Shown piece after piece: positions 59,715 through 64,000 of a stretch of DNA of 64,000 nt. Below the pieces are notes generated by a model that saw only the letters and a program-made list of their open reading frames with translations, did no database searches and had not been told where the DNA came from. The position numbers were made by a program, and so were the translations under genes. This DNA is from Variovorax sp. WS11. GTDB lineage: Bacteria > Pseudomonadota > Gammaproteobacteria > Burkholderiales > Burkholderiaceae_C. Each line of letters opens with the position of its first letter. The stretch's first letter is position 1. The stretch covers positions 744,001 through 808,000 of the forward strand of contig NZ_JAAGOW010000001.1 in NCBI RefSeq assembly GCF_010499245.1, given 5' to 3'.

Positions 59715-59939
59715 TCAGGCCGCCTTGGCTTCGGCGAGTTCGGGCCAAATGACCGCCCAGTCCTCCGGCCGCAGATCGGCCCTCGTGACACGGGGCTTCA
59801 AGACCCGCTCAACTTCGGCGCACTTGGTCGGCGGAACTCCGCGGTCTACCCAGTTGCTCAGGCATTGCGGGGTGACCCCCAACCGGGCAGCAACCACTGA
59901 CGTGCCGCCAGCGTCCTTGATCGCTTGTTTAAGTTGCAT
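59715..59939 (-). CDS. Cro/YdaS-type helix-turn-helix regulator
   Basis: A 74-residue protein. The helix-turn-helix is at residues 5-35 (AIKDAGGTSVVAARLGVTPQ then CLSNWVDRG), the YdaS/Cro pattern, and an acidic tail follows. It is divergent from the repressor across a 79-base operator and should be the first gene of the lytic early transcript. Confidence 0.87.
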   Translation of the reverse strand: MQLKQAIKDAGGTSVVAARLGVTPQCLSNWVDRGVPPTKCAEVERVLKPRVTRADLRPEDWAVIWPELAEAKAA

Positions 59940-60018
59940 GCCGCATTACACATCACGTTTATTGTTTTGGTCAAGTCTGTGTAACCGCTTCATCAACCAC
60001 CACGTTTAACCTCAGCAC
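59940..60018. promoter_or_regulatory. Repressor/Cro operator region
   Basis: The 79-base gap between the divergent regulators holds an inverted pair TTACACA (59946-59952) and TGTGTAA (59978-59984). The left half continues as TTACACA-TC-ACGTT, and the same word recurs before the downstream operon. TTGACC on the minus strand is a -35 candidate for the Cro transcript. No strong -10 is placed. Confidence 0.65.
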
Positions 60019-60702
60019 ATGGAAGAAAGACCGATCGACCGCCTGCTGCACCAGGCTCGCACGCTGGGCATGAACCAGACGAAGCTCGCAGAGCGCTTGG
60101 GCGTCAGCCCTCAGGACATAACCAACTGGAAGAAGCGGGGTATGCCTGCCGAATGGCACGCCACAGCGGCGCAGGCGGTCCTAGAGTCCGTGGAATGGCT
60201 GCTTGGCCTCCAAGTTCGTCCAAGCATTCCGCAGATCGGCGCTCTGTCGCTCGGGTCGGAGGTGAAGACGCCGCGTCGGCATCGTTCCGTCCCTATCGTT
60301 TCCTGGATTCGGGCGGTTCTTTGGAATGAAGACCCGCCCACGAGAGAAGAGATTTTCAAATGGGTGAACGACTTTGTTGTGCCCAAGCAATCACTCCCTG
60401 GGGAGCGCGCGTTCGCACTCGTCATGGACCTCGAATACATGATCAACCCCATACCTGGGCAGCTTTCCCTCCCGCCCGGAACCATCATCGTCGTGGACCC
60501 CGACCACCCTTCTGATGCTGGCGACTACGTACTAGCTCGTGAACTCGAAACCCATTCGCCAATTGTTGGAAGACTTGTGCGCAAGGGCGCGGCTTTGGAG
60601 GTTCAGGTGGCTCGTCCAGACCTGCCAGCAGTCGAAATAAAGGACCCCACGCAACAGATCATCGGGCGTGTGCTCGAGTACCAGCTCAACCAACAGCTCT
60701 GA
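60019..60702 (+). CDS. CI-like S24-fold prophage repressor lacking auto-cleavage residues
   Basis: A 227-residue repressor. The N-terminal helix-turn-helix is at about 19-40 (NQTKLAERLGVSPQDITNWK). The C-terminal S24-like domain has VPIVSWIRAVLW, AFALVMDLEYM and PPGTIIVVDPDHPSDAGDYV. Relative to active repressors the Ala-Gly scissile bond is Ala99-Val100. The nucleophile Ser is Tyr140 (EYM for DSM), and the general-base Lys is Gly184 (IVGRLV for TFKKLV). It probably cannot self-cleave. It lies divergent from the Cro-like gene. Confidence 0.88.
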   Translation: MEERPIDRLLHQARTLGMNQTKLAERLGVSPQDITNWKKRGMPAEWHATAAQAVLESVEWLLGLQVRPSIPQIGALSLGSEVKTPRRHRSVPIVSWIRAVLWNEDPPTREEIFKWVNDFVVPKQSLPGERAFALVMDLEYMINPIPGQLSLPPGTIIVVDPDHPSDAGDYVLARELETHSPIVGRLVRKGAALEVQVARPDLPAVEIKDPTQQIIGRVLEYQLNQQL

Positions 60703-60707
60703 GAAAT

Positions 60708-60748
60708 TTACACAAAACGTTGACCGTTGACTAAACATGCTGTTTAAT
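60708..60748 (+). promoter_or_regulatory. Promoter and operator of the integrase operon
   Basis: TTGACC (60720-60725) and TTTAAT (60743-60748) are spaced by 17 bases. The spacer and -10 contain the palindrome TAAACA-TGC-TGTTTA (60732-60746). Just upstream is TTACACA-AA-ACGTT (60708-60721), matching the word in the repressor/Cro operator. The promoter is therefore probably under phage repressor control. Confidence 0.75.
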
Positions 60749-60782
60749 AACTCCAACGCCCATCCCGGGCGATGGAGTGAAG

Positions 60783-60992
60783 ATGGACAAGATCAACTGG
60801 CTGGGTGGCGCGAAAGCTGCCAACGACGCCCGCGACGAGCCAACTGGCATAGAGGGGATTGAAGTCACCGACGCCACGGCGGCCGACTGGGTCCGCGCGT
60901 CCGTTGGCCTGCACATGGGTGCCCCGCGCTTGCACCGCGAAAAAGTGGTTCCGCTCAAGGCAGCCCCACCGGAAAGCTGGAGGCTGCTGTGA
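60783..60992 (+). CDS. Small hypothetical protein, first gene of integrase operon
   Basis: A 69-residue protein; GGAG lies nine bases before ATG 60783, and a GTG two codons upstream is an alternative. It opens MDKINWLGGAKAANDARDEP with no known motif. Its stop overlaps the next start as GTGA. Confidence 0.65.
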   Translation: MDKINWLGGAKAANDARDEPTGIEGIEVTDATAADWVRASVGLHMGAPRLHREKVVPLKAAPPESWRLL

Positions 60993-61513
60993 GCGCCGCG
61001 TTCGACGTGGCGTACGACGCCTTCGCTCTCGACGATGAGATCGAGCACATCGACCGCGGCGGTGACGTTTCCGGATGGACTCGCTGCATCACGACGCTGA
61101 CCGCCACTGACCAGCGCGAGCTCGATCGGCTTTGCAACGCGATCCGGCGCGACGACCAGGCATCTGCCAGCACGGCGCAGATCGCTCGCTACGAAGAGAT
61201 CGTCGGGACGCTGAACATTGAGCCGGGCGCCACCGACTGGGCCAGCCTCCGCGCTCGCATGAATGCGATGGGCGGCAGCCTGAGCCGCACGCATCCCGAC
61301 GACGGCCCGATCCGCTACGTGATCGAAGGCTGGGGTGGCTCAATTGTCTGGACCCAGGACACGCTCGATGAAGTGATCACCGAAGTGGCTGAAGACGAAG
61401 CCAAATTTGTCGAGACGCTCGACTACGCGAAGAAACAGGCGGCCTGGAAGAAAGGCGTCGCAGCCAGGAAGGCCCGCACGGCGGCCCGCGCTGCGGCGGA
61501 GGTGTTGGCATGA
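60989..61513 (+). CDS. Hypothetical protein, 174 residues
   Basis: A mostly helical charged protein. It starts at GTG 60989 within the GTGA overlap and ends with an Ala/Lys-rich helix (WKKGVAARKARTAARAAAEV). No family is recognised. It is flanked by four-base overlaps on both sides, so expression is coupled. Confidence 0.68.
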   Translation: MSAAFDVAYDAFALDDEIEHIDRGGDVSGWTRCITTLTATDQRELDRLCNAIRRDDQASASTAQIARYEEIVGTLNIEPGATDWASLRARMNAMGGSLSRTHPDDGPIRYVIEGWGGSIVWTQDTLDEVITEVAEDEAKFVETLDYAKKQAAWKKGVAARKARTAARAAAEVLA

Positions 61514-61827
61514 ACCAGGTCACTGCCCTCCGGGATGCCGCGCGCACTGCCCTCCATGGCCTGCAATGGCGCCGCGCCGCCTTGCTCTTCACCGCAGCGG
61601 CTGACGCGATCCCCGCCGACCCGCACGGCAACGTCACGGCCGATGAGACCTCGCTGCGCCGCGATGCCTATCTGGCCCTGTGCCGCACCGTTGAATTTCA
61701 AGCCTACCGAGAGCGCGCCCGCAAACTCGGCATCAAGGATTTTCGCGACGAGTGGGAGTCGCCGTCAGGCCACATGGTTAGTCGGCTGCTCAGCGCCAGG
61801 CTGCGCAGCGAAGGAGCACTGCAATGA
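61510..61827 (+). CDS. Hypothetical protein, 105 residues
   Basis: A helical protein (AARTALHGLQWRRAALLFTA) with ATGA overlap on both sides. No motif is recognised. Its mixed helical pattern recalls small phage accessory proteins, but nothing more specific can be said. Confidence 0.66.
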   Translation: MNQVTALRDAARTALHGLQWRRAALLFTAAADAIPADPHGNVTADETSLRRDAYLALCRTVEFQAYRERARKLGIKDFRDEWESPSGHMVSRLLSARLRSEGALQ

Positions 61828-62633
61828 GCGCCGTCATCACCAAGCCCCGCGCCAAGAGCGCGAAAGCCGCCGAGGTGCAATTCCCCGCGCTCAAGACTGC
61901 CGAGGTCCGCCTGCGGGAGGTGCGCGAAGCGCTGAGGACCGCTGACGAAAAGCTCGAGATGGCCTATGCAGAAGCCACTCCGGGCGACGCGATCGAAACA
62001 GTGCTGGACCTGATCGCGCACAACCTCCTGCCCGAAGCGGTCCGGAACATCCACGCTCAGCACCCGACGCGTGCCGACGCCGAAACGGTCTACCTATCGT
62101 TGTTCACGCCACTAGCGACGCTCGAAGCCGCGTGCGCGCTCGCTGCAGGCTCCGAGCTCGCTCCCGCCCTGAAGGAAGCCTACGCGCTGCTGGACTGGGC
62201 TCAGACGGAGTGCGATTCACAAAACATCGGCATGCTCCTGCCAGAGCCGGTTGGCGAGGAACAGGGCGGCCTGGCAGTCGCTGAGAGCCACGGCGATCAG
62301 CTCTACGGGGCATTCGGGATACTCGAGTCAGCGCACGCGATCGTTAGCCGCTGCGCCGCTGACGCTGAAGATGAATTGGTATCCGGGGTGGATCTGCTTA
62401 TGGATCACTGCCAGGCACAACTCGCAGCATTGACCGAAGACCATGCGCTGACAGAAGAGAAATGCAACCCGGTCAGCGCAGCAATGTCCGTCATTGACGG
62501 TGTTCTCAATGTTGCTTGCCAGCGCTCAGATGATCCAGCGCTCTGGGGCGCTCTGAACCTATTGAGCCAGTCGAAGACCATCGTCGACGCGGTGATCGGC
62601 TCATGTATGGCAAGCGAAAGGGGGCGGTCATGA
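61824..62633 (+). CDS. Hypothetical protein, 269 residues
   Basis: Ala/Leu/Glu-rich helical protein (VRLREVREALRTADEKLEMA, AYALLDWAQTECDSQN). The second half repeats a similar helix-rich unit (GILESAHAIVSRCAADAEDE, VIDGVLNVACQRSDDPALWG), so it may be an internal duplication. No family is recognised; ATGA overlaps on both sides. Confidence 0.68.
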   Translation: MSAVITKPRAKSAKAAEVQFPALKTAEVRLREVREALRTADEKLEMAYAEATPGDAIETVLDLIAHNLLPEAVRNIHAQHPTRADAETVYLSLFTPLATLEAACALAAGSELAPALKEAYALLDWAQTECDSQNIGMLLPEPVGEEQGGLAVAESHGDQLYGAFGILESAHAIVSRCAADAEDELVSGVDLLMDHCQAQLAALTEDHALTEEKCNPVSAAMSVIDGVLNVACQRSDDPALWGALNLLSQSKTIVDAVIGSCMASERGRS

Positions 62634-63310
62634 AGGGCGCCCGTGCATTCCCCGGTGTCGAGTACGCCGCCGGCATCAGCGGCGACATCTACCTCGGCAA
62701 GCCTGAAGCCCTGATCGCGGCCGGGTTGCTGACGGCCGAGCACATCCCCGGTTGGCCCGGCATGCCTCCTACCTCCGCAACCTTCTTCGACGGTGCGCGT
62801 GTGGACCGGCGCCAGCGTGTGCCGCACGATGAGCGCTGGATGCACGCCCTTCGATACGGCAACAACATTCGGCTGACCAAGGGCATCAGCGCGGAAGAGA
62901 AACGCCGCCGCGAGGAGGCGCTCAGGGCCGAGATCGAGGAGGAAGATCGCAACCAGCCCAAGACGGACATCGGAATGGACGCGGCGCTCAAGGCCTTCAA
63001 CGACGCCAGCACCCTGTTCAAGGTGGGCGACAAGGTCCGGGTCGGTGATAAGCCGGCAGTCGTGACGGGCGAGTACCAGCTTCGCCGGGTGCGCAGCTCC
63101 GACGGCGAGTTTTTCGATGCCGCAAAGGGCTATCGCGTCGACTACAGACCCGGCTACACGGTCCAGTACCGTAACGGTGAAGAATTCTTCTTCGCAGCAG
63201 GTTACTTAAGCGACGAGGACGACGCCCCGACGCACCTGCGCCTTGTCGCCGGCCGCTCTACCCAGGCCGCGCGCCCGATGATGGAATTCAGAGAACGGGA
63301 GCGGATGTGA
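62630..63310 (+). CDS. Hypothetical protein, 226 residues
   Basis: An N-terminal region (VEYAAGISGDIYLGKPEALI) precedes a charged helix (ISAEEKRRREEALRAEIEEE). A beta-rich C-terminal part follows (VGDKVRVGDKPAVVTGEYQL, YRVDYRPGYTVQYRNGEEFF), the last like an SH3-type barrel. The function is unknown. ATGA start overlap and GTGA end overlap keep it in the operon. Confidence 0.68.
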   Translation: MKGARAFPGVEYAAGISGDIYLGKPEALIAAGLLTAEHIPGWPGMPPTSATFFDGARVDRRQRVPHDERWMHALRYGNNIRLTKGISAEEKRRREEALRAEIEEEDRNQPKTDIGMDAALKAFNDASTLFKVGDKVRVGDKPAVVTGEYQLRRVRSSDGEFFDAAKGYRVDYRPGYTVQYRNGEEFFFAAGYLSDEDDAPTHLRLVAGRSTQAARPMMEFRERERM

Positions 63311-63513
63311 ACACCGTACCCGCTCGCAAGCGCGCGCTGCGCCTGGTCCCGGCGCCCGAGGGCACGATCGACGCCGACATGGTCGCCTTCACGATCATGG
63401 ACTGGATCGACCGGGAGTACCCCACGTTTTGGGAGGCCCACCCGAAGATCGCCCGCGTCAGCGTCCGAAACACCATCGTGCGCGCCGTCATGGCCGAGGC
63501 AGGCAAGCGATGA
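63307..63513 (+). CDS. Small hypothetical protein, 68 residues
   Basis: It starts at GTG 63307 in a GTGA overlap. A basic opening (ARKRALRLVPAPEG) is followed by a helical segment (DMVAFTIMDWIDREYPTFWE). The end is basic. It could bind DNA next to the integrase, for example as an excisionase, but no known Xis motif is visible. Confidence 0.6.
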   Translation: MNTVPARKRALRLVPAPEGTIDADMVAFTIMDWIDREYPTFWEAHPKIARVSVRNTIVRAVMAEAGKR

Positions 63514-63734
63514 AGTGCCCCGCCTGCACGAGCGACGAGCAGCGCGTGCTGACCACCCGCACCGAGGAGGCGAAGATCAAGCGCCTGCGCTGCTGCGGCG
63601 CCTGCGGGCATCGGTGGACCACCGTCGAGATCGACGCGCAGAATCTCTCCCGCATGGAATCCGCCGTCCAGGCGATCCGGTCCCTGGGCATCCTGTCAAA
63701 GGAGCTGGAAGATGCCGCGCCCGCGCACGGTTAA
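63510..63734 (+). CDS. NrdR-like zinc-ribbon protein without ATP-cone
   Basis: A 74-residue protein. The zinc ribbon KCPACTSDEQRVLTTRTEEA with CCGACGHRWTTVE matches the NrdR N-terminus, but the ATP-cone domain that follows in NrdR is absent. It overlaps the integrase start by 23 bases. A DNA-binding role is inferred. Confidence 0.72.
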   Translation: MKCPACTSDEQRVLTTRTEEAKIKRLRCCGACGHRWTTVEIDAQNLSRMESAVQAIRSLGILSKELEDAAPAHG

Positions 63735-64000
63735 CCGCAAGATCCCCGACCTGCCGCGCGGCATGCGGCAGGTCGACGGTCGCTGGCACTGGCGCGGCAC
63801 GGACGCGGCGACAAAGGAAATCGAGCAGCGGCTGCGTGCAACTGGCATGTCGATGGGCGCCGGCAAGACGCCGAACGCGGCCCGGCTCTGGTGGGAGAAG
63901 CACATCTCACCGGCGCTGACCGCGATGCTGCCGAGCGACGAGGTCGAGGGCACGGTCGAGGAGATCATCCGTAAGTACGAGGCCGACGAGCTGCCGACCT
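63712..64000 (+). CDS. Tyrosine integrase, N-terminal part (cut by window edge)
   Basis: AAAGGAG precedes ATG 63712. The first 96 residues are visible. They open PRPRTVNRKIPDLPRGMRQV, the start of many Burkholderiales phage integrases, and end in an arm/core-binding helix (VEGTVEEIIRKYEADELP). Catalytic Arg/His/Tyr residues lie outside the window. Expected to recombine the tRNA-Pro site. It is the last visible gene of the operon. Confidence 0.78.
   Translation, partial: MPRPRTVNRKIPDLPRGMRQVDGRWHWRGTDAATKEIEQRLRATGMSMGAGKTPNAARLWWEKHISPALTAMLPSDEVEGTVEEIIRKYEADELPT

Larger units (their letters stand above)
16888..64000. mobile_element. Siphovirus prophage in tRNA-Pro, right end outside the window
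   Basis: The block is bounded on the left by a tRNA-Pro 3' fragment and reaches the integrase start at the right edge. It contains lysis, tail fibre, tail, head, terminase, replication, repressor/Cro and integrase modules in a coherent order. The late module combines HK97-type capsid/portal/terminase with GTA-like tail tip families (DUF2460, DUF2163, NlpC/P60), consistent with a long non-contractile tail. The size of about 47 kb plus the missing integrase end fits a complete phage genome. No large decay is seen apart from one small frameshifted gene. Confidence 0.93.

Overview
The window is high-GC DNA from a betaproteobacterium, most likely Comamonadaceae (Variovorax-like). I infer this from the class I PHA synthase/thiolase pair, a Bug-type solute-binding protein, aromatic-acid catabolism genes and overall codon style. 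No ribosomal RNA or other phylogenetic marker is present, so the genus is only an inference.

Region 1 (1-16.8 kb) is chromosome. It starts with a PHA-synthesis operon (phaC-phaA, minus strand, phaA running off the left edge). Next come pgeF and a zeta-class GST/maleylpyruvate isomerase, divergent from a fumarylpyruvate hydrolase-like gene, then a NUDIX hydrolase, creA and an apparently frameshifted NlpD-like lipoprotein. After a phospholipase D-family lipoprotein and a DUF1810 protein, there is a hydroxyquinol module: intradiol dioxygenase divergent from maleylacetate reductase, with a LysR regulator. An alpha/beta hydrolase follows, then a second LysR regulator divergent from a threonine-synthase-like enzyme and a Bug periplasmic binding protein.

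Region 2 (16.9 kb to beyond the right edge) is a near-complete siphovirus prophage integrated in a tRNA-Pro(GGG) gene. The 3' half of the tRNA (anticodon loop to CCA) marks one attachment site at 16,888. The other end lies outside the window, just past the integrase that begins at 63,712. Left to right it holds: a lysogenic-conversion (moron) zone, 17-26 kb, with a GNAT-like protein, secreted and membrane proteins, an HNH protein and a 1,492-residue RHS-repeat toxin coupled to an ankyrin immunity protein; a lysis cassette, 26.0-27.3 kb; tail fibre, tail tip and tail genes with GTA-like families, 27.4-39.7 kb, including a tail chaperone with a clear -1 frameshift heptamer; connectors, a nucleotide-sugar-transferase-like protein, a GIY-YIG homing endonuclease, capsid, protease, portal and terminase, 39.7-48.4 kb; a cos-like region and HNH nuclease; a second accessory island, 49.4-53.3 kb, with a tRNA-like gene, membrane protein, (p)ppGpp-synthetase-like protein, a hairpin-rich RNA candidate and an AbiC-like abortive-infection protein; replication genes (zinc-finger protein, Toprim primase, helicase, ParB-like), 53.5-58.1 kb; and the immunity switch at 59.7-60.7 kb.

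Late and early lytic genes all run on the minus strand from the Cro-like gene. The repressor and a tightly overlapping eight-gene operon ending in the integrase run on the plus strand. The points that most deserve follow-up are the repressor lacking every auto-cleavage residue, the RHS toxin cargo, the structured RNA next to the phage-borne synthetase and Abi genes, and the shared operator motif.
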